In this document: one piece after another, positions 1 through 12,599 of the stretch | How the letters are laid out: the number at the start of each line of letters is the position of its first letter | How positions within the stretch are numbered: position 1 is the stretch's first letter | From: Linyphia triangularis | Taxonomy: Eukaryota > Arthropoda > Arachnida > Araneae > Linyphiidae | Direction: 5' to 3' | Length of the DNA stretch: 64,000 bases | Assembly: GCA_963978545.1 (NCBI GenBank) | Contig: OZ021727.1 | Coordinates: forward strand, 95,679,762-95,743,761 | Notes under the pieces: model-generated | Told to the model about the DNA's origin: nothing | What the model saw: the letters and a program-made list of their open reading frames with translations, nothing else | Databases searched by the model: none | Program-made: the position numbers and the translations under genes

Positions 1-1147
1 ACATTTTGAATTGAATAAAAAAAAATTAAAAAAATTGCGGGGATGGTACATTTTGTCGACTAGTTTCTACAAAACCCAAAATGCAACTTTAGCGCTAAGT
101 ATGGATAAAAGTGACTTTACAACCAACCATGCAAAAACAGCGACTGAAGCTCTCCGCTATACTGACACTCCAATTGTATTTACACGAGAGTATGGGATGA
201 ACTTGTTCCTTCTCCCTCGCAGCCTTGGCTTCTGGGTTTCCCAGATAGGCGCCAAATGGTCCACAAGATGAATTATATCGATTCTAAGGAGAGTCGCTCG
301 TCTTACGATAACATCGATTTGGCGACGACTAAGCTGACGTAATCTCTTTCGAGCAGACTGGGAGGTGGAGGGGGGGGGGGGACGCTAAAACTTTGAGGGA
401 AGTTTCGTAAGATTTCTTGAATTATTGGAAATTGTTGAACACCGTTAGACTGAATTTTATCCCAGTTCCAGTGTACCAGTGTGAAAAACAAGTTTGCTTG
501 AAGCGCATTTTAGCTTCTATATTACCCTACTATAGAGAGAATGTTATAGGCTTTGCTTGCTATCAATATTTCCAGCCAATGTTACATATGCTACAAGTTC
601 GTACGACAAGTCAAATGAAGGGTCTCGTCGTGGCAGTTTCCCATACCAAAATTCAGCCAGAAGCATTGGAATGGCGACCGGAAACCAATATTTAATTCTT
701 AACTTGTACCTTAGGTAACTTTTTAAAGGAATATATTGTCGTACCAGAATCAAGAGGGCTATACTGCATCGGAACATTTCTTCTCGGCCTGAAACTTGGA
801 CGTTATCATTGATTCCGGAGAAGAACGCACAAGCAATCGTAATGTAAGATCTCACTTGGATCCTTTTTTTTAGGTTCAAATTATGGAAGATAACAAACGC
901 AAGTACACTTAAGAAACGAGAGCAAAATCCTTCACGTATTTCTTTTATTACAAAGAGTTTAGAACAACAACTATATAAAACAACAATTTTTTCATTCTAA
1001 AGAAAATTATCGTTTGCACTTTTTCAGCTCCAAACAGAAACTCAGAACAAGTTGAGTTGTACAAAAGTCAATTCTTATAAGCAACTCCATGATAACGTAA
1101 CACGTAATTTGAATCATTTAGAAAACTGAGATTTAGGACGTATCATG

Positions 1148-1645
1148 AAGTTAAGAGGAAGTCCTAGTAATAATCACTCCCTATACTCGCCATGTTACAA
1201 TCTCCTAGCACAGCCTAGAAATTGCCTTCTATAAAACTTTGAAATTTGGTGAGTAGGTACGGAAAATATCACTTAATGAAATAACATTTATTGTTTTCAT
1301 TTAATATATTATAAATGAAAATTAAATTAGCAAAAGACAAAACCAGGTGGAGACACTGCATACGCATTGATGTAAGAATTTAAAATAAATATAAAATAAA
1401 TTATATTAGAAACAATTTTCAAGAATTTAATTTATGTTATTTCATTAAGTGATCATTTTCATACCTACTCACCAAATTTCAAGGTTTTATACAAAGTAGT
1501 TACTAAATGCACCGGACTAAAAGATTGCAACCTAGCTAGTATAGGGAATGATTCTTACTTCCTCTAAAGTTAAAACGTTCATTGCTCCAGAAGTGGAGAG
1601 TTTGGTATTGCTGCATATCTCATATTGTGTTCAAAGTTATTCAGG
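1148..1645. repeat. Foldback element, copy 1 (about 136-bp inverted arms)
   Basis: The left arm (1148-1285) and the right arm (1436-1571) are inverted copies of each other. Both can be followed through a shared block around CACTTAATGAAATAAC, with scattered mismatches. They enclose about 150 bp of AT-rich spacer. A second copy of the element lies at 16550-17190, and both copies continue past the right arm into the same roughly 60-bp sequence (1583-1645), so the element is larger than its hairpin. No transposase is present. It is probably a non-autonomous DNA element, superfamily not assigned. Confidence 0.75.
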
Positions 1646-1904
1646 TGAATACTACTGATAAAAAAGTTTAATTTATTGAAGCAAAAGTATTATTTAAACT
1701 TTAAAATGTGCTCTCAGACACATTTTAAAGTTTTCTAAATGCAATACTTAACAGTGCTATTAAACGTGGTTATTATATGACTACTCAATAAAAAAAAATA
1801 ACATGAAAATTATTTTCAATCAAATAAACTATTTTCCTATATCATGCATGTTTATAGCGTAAAAGAACTACTTTTATTTAACAATCAAACTTGACATTTA
1901 ATCT

Positions 1905-1975
1905 TTTTACTTTCAATTACCCATATGTATACATAGGGTAATAAAAGTACAGTATTCGGTAAAAAAAAATTTGGG
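1905..1975. repeat. Short hairpin repeat, copy 1
   Basis: A sequence with ACTTTCAATTACCC facing GGGTAATAAAAGT forms a small imperfect hairpin. It recurs nearly unchanged at 26401-26450, where a long poly-A follows. This is a dispersed repeat end of unknown family. Confidence 0.5.
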
Positions 1976-2140
1976 TTTTTTTAATGGCACACCAAAGTCT
2001 GAAACCATCGCTAGTAGCAATCGAATGGAAATGCAACTCTAAGTTCTTTCCTCCTAAAAATCAAAGAGCTTGCAATGTATATGACAGACCACTACTATTT
2101 ACATTTTTATCGTTTTATCACTAGTTGGCAACTTTGCAGA

Positions 2141-2890
2141 TGTTCGATAATGGACAATTCCCGCATTTTTTAAAAACGAGTGAAATTAGTTTTATATTTA
2201 TGAAGAATTTCTTTCTGATTCCAAATATCTAAATAAAAGTTCTTTAAAAAAATTATTTATTAAAGTATTAAGAAAAGAAAATGGCCTAAAACCAGTCCGA
2301 TCAAAACACTAAAAAAAAATCTGTGATGTCAAGAGATCCTTCCGTTTGCATGGTTATCGTAAGGTTTCTGCTGAATAGTTGGCGTTGATATGGTAGACTT
2401 ATCCCGTACAGGTTGGCGCGATTTGCGAGAAACTTGCAAAACTGGTTTCCGCTGTTGCATTTCAAGCGAAGATGTTTTGGATTTTTTGACGTCACATTCA
2501 ATTCGAGTCGAAAGAATCGTTTTCTCACCAACGTGTAACAGGGAAACTTTGATTACAAATTTAAAAAATAAAACTGAGCAGAAATTGTTTTGTTTATGAC
2601 CTTTTCGAAACATTTAAAATTGAATAAAAAAAAATAAAAACGTGGGAGTAGTCTATTACAGATTTTATTGATTAATAATAGAACTTTTAATATTTTGAAA
2701 TTTGAATTTTTTTTTAAAGTTGCACTCTTTATTATTATCTATCTGAAATTTGCATTCAAATTCATTGCATGATTGAATTAAAATATTACTTTTGTTTGAA
2801 TATTTGGAATCAGAAAGAAAGTCTTCATACATATAAACTAATTTCACTCGTTTTTAAAATAGGCGGGATTTGTCCATTCAGTGATGAACG
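2141..2890. mobile_element. DNA element with about 100-bp terminal inverted repeats and an internal ORF
   Basis: The left arm (2141-2240) and right arm (2788-2890) are inverted copies with only scattered mismatches. The shared block includes ACGAGTGAAATTAGTTT and TTTCTTTCTGATTCCAAATA. About 550 bp lie between the arms. This includes a less AT-rich block (2320-2560) with a 94-codon minus-strand open frame that resembles no transposase I know. Long TIRs around unrelated sequence are typical of Mutator-like (Pack-MULE) elements, but no 9-bp target duplication was confirmed, so the superfamily is an inference. Confidence 0.65.
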
Positions 2891-2989
2891 TAAATGTCCT
2901 AGTAATGAACACTCTTCAAGAGTTCCAAAAAAATCTCACAAATTTTTAAAAATGAAAAATACTTTATTAATGTATTCCAATTAAATTCC

Positions 2990-3200
2990 GTTTCATCGCA
3001 CGTGGAATATACAGAATGGATTGATGCGGCCAAAAGTAAGGGACACGTCGTCGAACTCGCATCGAGTGGGAATGTTTGATTGTGCCCAATGCAAATAGAC
3101 GATTCGTTCGAAGTGGCCAGAGGGCGATTTTCGCAAACAACTGGAGAAATTAGAATGTCCGTGAGCGGGAAGAATGTTTCCACTCAGCGCATTTCACAAT
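2990..3200. other. Unassigned GC-richer block
   Basis: About 200 bp with higher GC and CpG content than its surroundings. A minus-strand open frame (2899-3183, 94 codons) runs through it, but neither strand gives a protein I recognise and no splice pattern supports an exon. It could be a decayed transposon or a small unrecognised exon. Confidence 0.3.
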
Positions 3201-5039
3201 ATATTTCTTGGGGTGAGTGTTTAGAGGCTTCGACAAAATGGCAGAAATGATTAAGTGTAACAAGTAGGGATATGAAAGGCCGCTTCTATGTGGAAAATCT
3301 GGCCAAGACTCTTGAATTATCTTCGTATTTTAACCCTTAAAAGCCTGATTTTCGAAATTTAATTTAAAAAAATATTTATTTATTGCAGTAGCCTCTATTT
3401 ATTGCAACAATTATTTTTTGCAGTAAAATCATAATTAAAAATCTATTTATTGCAGTAAAATTATGTAATGTCGTATGTAATATATAATATATGTAATATG
3501 TTAAAAGTCGGGTATAAAATTTGAAACTTTGGGAATTTAAAGATTAATTCCGGAAAAATCTATCGATATTTAAAAAAAAAAAATAACTTCTAAAGTCTTG
3601 CTTTTAATCTGTATGAATTTGGTCGTTAAAAGTGAGGGTAAAAATCAGCACTTAATTCGGAACCAAGATAATATTTTAATCGCGTACTAACCTTATAAAA
3701 CATATCGTAAGTATCATTGCCGAGAATTAGAAATGCGTAGGACTATAGAAAATCTTTTTCGAAAACATTTGTTAATAAATGCAAAATAAAGTATGTCTTA
3801 GTTTATTGGAGATGTTCAACAATTCCCAACAAGTCTGAAGGTTTAAGAACCAATTCCATTAACTGAACTCCGCAGCTACCGAAGGGAAATGATTCAATTG
3901 TCCCTAACGGCATAATAAAGATTTACTGACCGAGTGCTTTGGATTTTCGCCAGTTTTGTTAAAAGAGCAATTTCTTGTGTTTTTTCGGTAATCACTTTCA
4001 CTGCGATCGGTGGAAACAGAAGTTTGTTTCTAGGTTTGAATTACAATTTTATTCAATAATATTTCACATTTAGTTTACCTTTAATGGTAATAACGAATTC
4101 TTTTTTCATTTTTAATACAAAATAACAGAACCCATAAAAACAAAGTTTTTGGATATAAATCCTTTATATGCATCACCAATTTTTACGTGCAATTACAACT
4201 TCTTGAGCACAGATCGAGTTTTAATAGTGTTTGACCACTAAGATCCACTCCGAACTATCTACTAACTTCTTTTTTTCCTCAAAAATTCCATTGAATACAT
4301 TGTCATCTATGTTCTAAGAGTCGAAACAGGTTAATTTATTAATTAAAAAGTTGGCAGTGTTTACATAAAGTGGACCTGCCTCGATTTCAGAAGGTTCGTT
4401 ATACTATTTAAACGTGAGGAATTCTCAAAAAAGGACCAGAGACTATTAACACTAAGCATTGGATTTATTACTATGCTTGCATAATTACTACTAATTACAC
4501 ATTGACACGTATTGATTCTTAAAAATGAATACAATATAATTACTTTTAAATGTATTAATTCTCAAAAGTTTTCGTGGTAGAGAGAGAGAGATCGCGTAAA
4601 AGACAAAATGACTTACCATTTCTTTTGTCATTCTGGGAACTCAGACGTGGAGACTTTTATCTATCTTAGTAGCAAGCTTCTCAATGATTAAACTTGAAAA
4701 AACTCGTTACAAGAAACTTCATGTCCTGCTATCACAGGCACCCCTAAGGGGTTGAACTAATTCAAACCATATCCAATGAGGAACTCCACTTTAAAACCTT
4801 CACTGTTGCGTGGGAGTAGCAAATATAAGAAACTGTGACCTTCAAATGCCCTACAGGATAGTTTGGCTAGCAAAACAGGAAATCCCTCTTTTAAAAACTA
4901 AACCTTGATTTTTTTAAAACTCCCCTCAAAGTTCAAATCATACAATGAAAGTCCGTGTTGTAAAGTATCAACTTTACTACAATCTACAACTAGTCAATGA
5001 TCTATGAAAGCTGAAAAGTCTGACGTAAAGCAATAAAAA

Positions 5040-5425
5040 CATATATCTTTTATTTATTTTCATTACGAGAATTTTGACAACAGGTAAGAGTTTCAACAAT
5101 GATCGGTTAAAGTTATTTCAGTACCTAGCTTTGCTACGCAACGCAAAATTAAATTGACTGGACTTCACTCCATAATGAATTTATATGCATTTACGTTCCA
5201 TATGCATTCACGTTCTATTTTAATTAAAACAATTTTGGCAACAGGATTGAGTTTCAACAAATGATCGCTTAAATGGGATTTATTAGAATTCGGAAGTGAT
5301 TATAGAAGCGTGAGTAGAAGCGACCTTTCAATGAGAGTTGCAGCCCCAAAAATTTGATAGAATGCATTGTCATTGACATCGAATCTATCTGCCAATTACC
5401 TATTAAAATGAGCATAAAATTAAAT
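5040..5425 (-). repeat. Interspersed repeat family A, minus copies
   Basis: This family recurs through the upstream region. Its marks are blocks such as CAATTTTGGCAACAGGA, GATCGCTTAAATG and CATCGAATCTATCTG, read here in the minus orientation. The stretch appears to hold two overlapping partial copies (5040-5140 and 5215-5425). No coding capacity is seen. Other copies lie at 8600-8880, 12600-13200, 19900-20400, 22960-23225 and 24280-24665. Confidence 0.6.
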
Positions 5426-5514
5426 TTTACGTTTCAGCTTAAAAATATCTTGGTCGTCGCGTTCTTTATTTCCGTAAAATAAGGACGCACTTTCTTATGC
5501 GTTGCATATATAAC

Positions 5515-7440
5515 CAGTGGTGTAGTGTAAAATGAAAAGGTGTGGGAACGCCATGTCATGTCGTTACAAATGTTTACTTTTTTTTCTGTGGGGAAGGGGG
5601 GGAAGGAGTAAAAATGACAACGAAGAATAAATAACTTTATTAATACTACTTCAGTAATTTCAAAACAGATTACGAGAACCTCAAAAATTTAAAAGAAAAA
5701 AATGTGTGTTTAGACATTTTTTATTTAAATAATTTTTTAAACTATTAAGTTATATGGATTTTTAACAATTCGCTTTACACAATAAATTTTAACAGCTTAT
5801 TTGATACTTTATAAATAGAATATAAGACATTTTCAAACATATTACTGACACAAATTTTTAAACAGACTTTTTACAACAATTTTTAAACAGATTACTTACA
5901 ACACATTTTAAACAGATATTGACATGATTTTTTTTAATAATTTTCATTTAGAAAAATTTCCATAAGAGATCGAATTTAGATTCAAACACATTTGACTTAG
6001 AACTCATCATAATAGGGTAGTCAACTGATCTGTGTTTTCAGAGCCTAGATTTAACTTGATCATCTGACTTCCAGAATTTCAGGCCGACCAAACGGTGTAG
6101 TGTTAGCGTTCTAGCTTCTAGACCGCGTGGTTGCGGGTTCCGAGTCCCGTGTTAGGCACGGGTGTTTATAAATGTATGTTGGCTTGTCTAATGACGAATG
6201 TTTCGGCGAATTATAGCCCTCGTGTTGATGACGGTGCCAGATAATATGAAAACAACCAACCAATCCAGAATTTCAGAGATTCCTTAACATGCAATGGGAT
6301 CGAATAAATTCCCAGATTCTGTAGCTCCTCGAAATCTGTTTTCAAAATGAATTAAAAAGATTGCGATTGTTGCAGACGTCGATTAAGAGTTTTACGTTTT
6401 TTTTTTTTTTTTTCCCTTCTCGAAATGAAAATGTAGAAAAGTTTTTCTTTCTTAAGAGCTTTGGCTCAACCAGAAAATTTCTATGGGAGGGGTTTTACCT
6501 AAGTTTGTTCCAGTATTTCTCTGTATAAGAAACAATTTCCGTGCAAAACTTTCTCATCCCATGTTTGTTACATATCATCAATATTTTTTCACTTTTTCCT
6601 TCTGAGGGTTCTGGGCGTATATATACGTCCTTTGATCCCCAGCAATACTTAACACTTTTAAATTTATAAATAAAATTTGGAATAAAATATTTTTTTAAAT
6701 ATTTTTATTAGGATAATAGTTTAAAACCCATTTAAAACTAAATAAATAAAAAATTATTTATTTGAATCAGAAATATGATTTAAAGTTTATTGCAGGGGAA
6801 AAAATGTACAATTTCGCCCATTACCTGGACACTCAGAGGGTTAATCTGTCACCTACATTATGACAAAATATTAAATGGTTTTTGTCTAGTTTTAGAGTTA
6901 TACAAAACAATCTAACATGGGACAACATTTTATCTAGATACCATATTAACCATATTTTCTACAATTCTAGATAATAAATTAATATGAAATTCTTTCGTTT
7001 ATTTAAATTCTATTACAGAAGGAGTAATATTTTAGGTTAACGGACAAACACCAATATCATTTTAATTTTGATGACATTGAACATTAAAACATTGAAATAC
7101 TGGGAGGGAGGAGGGGGAGTCTAATGCATCAATCGGATTGTTAATGGAATGGCCATGTGCGGGTTGCCGCGCCTCTTTCAAGTATTTTTCAGATACTTGA
7201 ACTTGCCTGCTCAGCTCTGAAGTTATGGATCGAATACGAAGGCATAGTTCTCACTATAGAACTTTTTAATTTTCTTATTTGACTTTCCGTTAAGGGTCAC
7301 GTAAAGAAAAAAAGAAAAGAAAAAAATGCAAAAAAAAAATAATTTCAAACACAAATTTTTTAGGTGAGGGAACGCCGTTCCTCCTTCTAAAAAGGTAAAG
7401 GATCGCCGTTCCCACGCGTTCCCGCTCCACTACACCCCTG
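5515..7440. mobile_element. hAT-type DNA transposon (non-autonomous), 8-bp TSD TATATAAC
   Basis: The left end begins CAGTGGTGTAGTG and the right end, reverse complemented, begins CAGGGGTGTAGTG. The element is flanked by a perfect 8-bp direct repeat, TATATAAC, at 5507-5514 and 7441-7448. An 8-bp duplication and CAG-type ends are the signature of hAT transposition. The 1926-bp body has no long open frame and is AT-rich, so it is non-autonomous or decayed. A SINE with its own target duplication is inserted at 6083-6263, after the hAT arrived. Confidence 0.9.
6083..6263 (+). mobile_element. tRNA-derived SINE, copy 1, 13-bp TSD
   Basis: The 5' part is tRNA-like: an A-box region around GTGTAGTGTTAGCG and a B-box region with one extra base (GGTTCCGAGTCC). 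A roughly 90-bp unrelated body follows, ending in an AACAACCAACCAA tail. Perfect 13-bp repeats TCCAGAATTTCAG flank it at 6070-6082 and 6264-6276, showing target-primed insertion into the hAT element. Copies 2 and 3 are at 18486 and 48866. Confidence 0.92.
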
Positions 7441-7448
7441 TATATAAC

Positions 7449-8599
7449 AACGTTCAGTGTACAATTGGCAAAAAGAACTAGGAGTATTGCAACTTTTTCG
7501 TTTCAAAAAGGGTTTGCATGTTTTCACCCAGGTGCCTCGTATTCATTATTCTATATAATACAACCATGTATTAAAATTATTTCTTTTGGGATCGTCTACT
7601 TTAAGTACAATCTGTGAAAACTTCAGTACAAACTTGTATATTTTGACCACGTTATTCGATTTACACTATTTATACACACCAAATAAAAATGTCATGACTT
7701 TTAGTTTAAAAACGTGTCATATATGAGCGATAACTCATTTCCAGTTTTTAATAATATTATAGGTCGGGGGGTAGGAATGACCCAACATATATTTTTACGT
7801 CTTCTTGTTAAAGTCTTCCAAAATATGATGTTTTTACATATTAGTTAATATTTTGGCAGCCATAAGTCGAATAGAAAGGGAAAAAATTCTGAGGTAATCC
7901 AGATTAACGAATCTAATAGAAACAAAAAATATAAATTTCTTTCTACGAAAGTTTAAATATTGTTTTATAAATTCATTATTTACAATTGAGACCTGTTTAA
8001 ACCAAAAGTTGCATATTGTTAAAAGCAAAGTTTTTTGAGTATCAACGTCTCAAAATTAGTTTTACTTTTTTTTTCTATTTTAGTGTCGCCACTTGAAAGG
8101 ACATTAACCAAAAACTGTCGCTTAACAATTTTATTTCTGAACTGAAATATTCAATTGCCTTCTTAACGAGTGCAACTATTAAATGCCGTTCTTATATGAG
8201 ATAAAAAGGCCTTATGCTTTGAAGCAATGTTTCGGTCGACGGTGTGAATATATTGCATTAGACTAAGAACCACTCTTTTAACAAACTTTCTGCTAAATGG
8301 GCGGATCACTCCCTCTGGTGTAGATGCCGGTGGTTCCAGCCCGCTCGTCGAATAACTTCCACCAAAATGGATGGCTCCTCGCCGTGCGACACCGGCCATC
8401 CAGTCTTGCGTGAAATGAGAAGTGTCCCCTTCCGGACATTTTTGCATCGCTCTTGTTTTTTTTTGTGTTCCCATTTTTATCCTCTCCATCACGTTGACTG
8501 TCTTCACAAATATCACATGGTTAACTGATTCTGGATTGCTTACACTCCTTATTAGAGAGAGAGGATTTAATCTTTCGAGGGGGATTGATTTGAGAGGAG
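7449..8599. other. No supported gene; weak ORF 8163-8603 (-)
   Basis: This stretch is mostly AT-rich non-coding DNA. A 146-codon minus-strand open frame (8163-8603) covers a GC-richer patch at 8280-8450. Its translation shows no domain, signal peptide or membrane segment that I recognise. It overlaps the edge of a family A repeat, so I do not call it a gene. Confidence 0.4.
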
Positions 8600-8880
8600 A
8601 CATTTTTAAAAATCTTTTATATTAACTTCGAATGAGTGTGTGTGTACTTGCCGGGCAAATCTGCGGAAGCCTAATTAACCAATTTGGCGTCATCCAATCG
8701 AGTTGAAACTTAGCAAACTTTTCGATGTCTATTACAATGCATTCTATCAAGTTTGAGGGGCTGCAACTGTCACTAAAAGGACTCTTTTACACAAGCTTCT
8801 ATCTTTTACTAATAAACCATTTGCCTTCATCCAATCAAGCTGAAATTTGATAGATACATTTGTTTCGCGTTCCCTCACTT
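8600..8880 (+). repeat. Interspersed repeat family A, plus copy
   Basis: Shows the family's start block (TTTTATATTAACTTCGA, then GGCAAATCTGCGG), the CATCCAATCGAGTTGAAAC block, and a repeated CATCCAATC motif about 140 bp further on. No open frame of interest is present. Confidence 0.6.
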
Positions 8881-8954
8881 TTCAGGTATTAGTGATTTTG
8901 ACAGTTGTAAAACATTTTGCTACCTCCTTATACAGACACATTTCTCATTTCTCA

Positions 8955-9185
8955 TTGATGAAATTTGGTCCTTGAAAGTCTTTGAAAAAAGAATGAGGGC
9001 CTTGAAAACCCTTGAAAAAAGAATGAGGTCTTTAAAAGGTCTCCTTGAATTGTTAAGCAACCACCGATAATATCCACCTCCTTTTTGTATGGTTATGTCT
9101 GTTTTACGGTCCTTAAATTTTCTTAAAAAAATTCTTGAAAGTCCTTGAATTTGTTTCATCAATAAGAGTGGGAACTTTGACACCA
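8955..9185. mobile_element. Decayed hAT-type MITE related to the 37160-38038 pair
   Basis: Short degenerate motifs of the type CCTTGAAAGTC and TCCTTGAATTT repeat several times. The right edge, GAGTGGGAACTTTGAC, resembles the GTGGGAACCCTG terminus of the elements at 37160 and 37618. The left end is not clear and no target duplication was found. Confidence 0.45.
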
Positions 9186-9372
9186 ACTCGCTTTGTCGAA
9201 CATGTCAGGTTTTGGTGCATAATGAACACGCATAATCGTATGTTTAAAGTCATTTTAAGCTATTCATTATTTATTTGAAATTTTTTTTTTTTTTTCATTT
9301 TGGAAAATTGTTTGAATGTGAGAAGCTCTTCTAGAAGATAATTGACTGAGAGGCGACTGCCATTTTATTTTC

Positions 9373-9936
9373 CCCATCGAACACCATTCTGAAATTTTTA
9401 TATAATGTACAGAAAAGTTAGTAGATTACTAATCCACTGGTCTGCCGTGGAAAAAATGGACGAAACGGTACAAAAATCGTATTCAACAAAATTCGATCGC
9501 TAAATTTGTCCTAGCTTGCCAAATGTGAATACGTCTTTTCGTCTGGTAACCCGCTACACTTTCATTTTCAATTAGGAAGGACGCCGATGATTTTTGATCT
9601 CTGGCTCGGAAAATTTGCATATTTGAAAAGTAAGCCAAATCAGTGACGACATAGTTATTGCCAACTTGGCTCACTTTTAAAAGATGCCGTGGCCAGATAT
9701 CTGAATCGTCTGCAACCTTCTTATAAGTGAAAATTCAGGAACGATGGGTTACCAAATAAAAAAGAATGCTCATTATTTGGCTAGTCATTGCATATTTGGC
9801 AATCGGATTTAGTTCAACTCTTTCAAAGTCGATTTTTGACCAGTTTCGGCCATTTTTGCTATGGCAGACCAGTGGATTCGTAATCTACTCACTTCTCTCT
9901 ACATTCTATATAGAAATTTTGAATGATGTTCGATGG
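9373..9936. repeat. Foldback element with about 90-bp or longer inverted arms
   Basis: The left arm (9373-9459) and right arm (9850-9936) are inverted copies. Both contain the block AATCCACTGGTCTGCC. Weaker pairing continues inward to about 9510 and 9800. The loop has no recognisable coding sequence; the 63-codon minus-strand ORF at 9483-9674 spans the inner arm and is probably chance. Superfamily not assigned. Confidence 0.7.
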
Positions 9937-10649
9937 AGAACCTAAACTTGCAGTTTACCCGAATATTCTGTGCTCGAATTCAAGGACGAAGAAAGGATTC
10001 TTGTGAAGTGCTCATATTGCACGTATCTATTAATAAAGAAGTTCTTTTTTTGATAAAGAGGAGTCTCGACAGCACATGGCTCGATAATGTTGCGTGAAGT
10101 TTTGGAGAATTGAATTTTCGACGCTCATAAATCTCAGATTGTTCGCCTTCGGGGCTGTTGGAGGAGCGTAATAAAAAGGGAGGAAAATGTCATCATCGAT
10201 CTAGAAAGTGTTCATAAAAGTGACAGCATTTCTTTTGTCCTCTTAGGTGAAGAAACGCTTTAAACGAAATTCGCTTTGTATTGAAACTATTACCTGCGAA
10301 ATGGCTTCAAATCGATATTTTTCTTTTTCCTTAAGTGAAAAAAATATCTCTGGAAATAAATGTGACTTTAGCTATGTTTATTTTTTATTCATCAGTAAAA
10401 TCATCTTTTCCATGAAATTGTGGCTTTATAATGCGACTTTATATGCTTTTGAAAAACTTTCAGAAAATAAATTTTTTAGCATTTTTTATCTATTCAGATG
10501 AAAATGGGCTACAGGAAGTCAACCGCCAGTTATTGTTTCTTTTGATTACTACTAATATCATAGTTTTATTTCTTTTGGGGAATGTCATCCTGTAAATGTT
10601 TGAAAAATGGAACTTATATTTTGATCACTCATGTATAGCAATACTGGTT

Positions 10650-10830
10650 GATTTGTACGCTCAATGACCAATTTCTCTGCATAATAACGGCAAATCAGGC
10701 CGGGACCCACAGCTTAGCGAGGATTCCGAACCACAACAAACAACCACGCCTAGCCAAGGACTTGAACCCAGCACCTTTGCAAGCGAATGTTAATCACACC
10801 AGGCTGGCACTCAGCAGTAACTGGTGCTGA
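10650..10830 (-). mobile_element. Diverged tRNA-derived SINE
   Basis: On the minus strand there is a B-box GGTTCAAGTCC followed by a TAGGCGTGGTTGTTTG block. The latter matches the TAGGC-TGGGTGTTTG region of the SINEs at 6083, 18486 and 48866. The 3' half differs from those copies and no target duplication was found, so this is either an old copy or a related subfamily. Confidence 0.55.
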
Positions 10831-12599
10831 AAATTGTCTAAAAATGGTCTTTACTGATGTTAACACAGATTCTGTCCGTGTGCTGCTTCATAAAAAGTCA
10901 ATGTAGTCAATAAAATTGACCGAAACTTGATTGAAATGGTATTGAACATGAAGGACATTGATTAGTTACTAAACAACAAGTGAATTATTTCTTTTGCGAC
11001 TGGATATTTAAGTTTAGTAGTGAAAGAAATATTTTCCTATCTTTAAATAAAATACAACATTGGACGTAGGAATAGATTGAATTTTTCTGCTGCCTATTGG
11101 GAAGCCTCATGTCCTGAAATAAGTTTATAGATACATAATCTTATTCCTTTTTTTTTTCCCCTTCTTTTTTTGTAGAAAACTTATTCCAATAAGTTTTTCT
11201 TTCTTTAGTTCTACATCAAAAGCAGGTGGTATACGACCAAGAACAAGTTAAATATAAAAATGTATTTTCAAAACTGTAGTTTTGCGTCATTTTTTACCCT
11301 TTTGGAAAAAAAAAATATTTTCCCATTTTCTAAAGCTATTTGGAATTTCTTATTCAAGTAAATTTCTTCTGAGAAACTATTTTTTTTATGTTTTGTTTAA
11401 AGAATTGCGACTGTATTTTTTCTTTTTTACTTCGCATTAGTTATTTATATTAAGTAAGGAAAGAATAATAGAGAAAATGATCTGGAAACGGGTTTTTAAA
11501 ATTGATTCTTTCTGAGTATAAACGGGATTTAGTTGTTCCCTATTAAACTTCCTCTTGAAAAATAATACCTAAATTCGTTATTTAACAATTTGGGGCTCTT
11601 GCTTTATTTACCTTTTCTTATCGGAATAATGAGTACTATACAGTTCAGCCAAGTAATTTTATTTCTTTTCATCGTATGTTCAGTTATTTTTATTCTTTTA
11701 TTTTTGCTCTGTTTTACACTTCTTTAAAATAAATTTGTCATTTTGTGTGTAACTTACTCTGAAATGAAGACTTCTTTCACACACCAAGTGTGTTTTAAAC
11801 TTTTCCTTTTCATAATTAAAAATGTATTTTAAAGATAACGTTTAATTTTTTTTAAGGAGCGCTGAAGCTATATTATGAGAAACCACCTAATAGGAATACG
11901 AATACAATTTGTAAACGAGAAACTTATGCAAATAGTTATTAAAAAAATACGACTAATATACTAATTTATAATCGAACATGCCTAACAAAAGAAATATTCT
12001 AAATTTAAATTTGAAATCAACTCAAAGATTTCTGCTTTCGCTTTACCCTGAGGCTATTTACATGCGGGTTTATTGTACCGCTATTATTTACAAAGAATCA
12101 TTAAATAAGAATTAGACATATGCTTTATCAATATAGTTTTCAAAACTTATTTAAAATTCAAAAAAGATAAGGTGGGGAAAATGAATGGAAAGTTTGAAAT
12201 TTGAATGATACGATTTAGCATCTCTGAGTGACCATTGTTGGAACAAAACTAAGGACGAATAAACAGCCCCCATCTAATCTCCACAATAATAAGGAACGAC
12301 AATTCCCCTTTCTGTGTGTTGTTGTCAGAAGGACATGTCCTCCTGATAAAAACCGTCCTCCTGATGAGTTGTACTCCTTCGAGCAGAAGATTAGCAGAAC
12401 CTCCGTTTGTGTGACATTTGACCGAACATCATTCTTTTCCTGATGGTCAAGGTGCCCACATCGGAACATTTAGCGCTCTCTTTTACTTCAGACAGCTTTG
12501 TTTTTATACACGTATTCTGAGTTTATATGCATTCATTTCTTATTTATGACATTGTTTAAGTGTTTTAATCACCACTTCACATTTTTCCCGATTGGTTCC

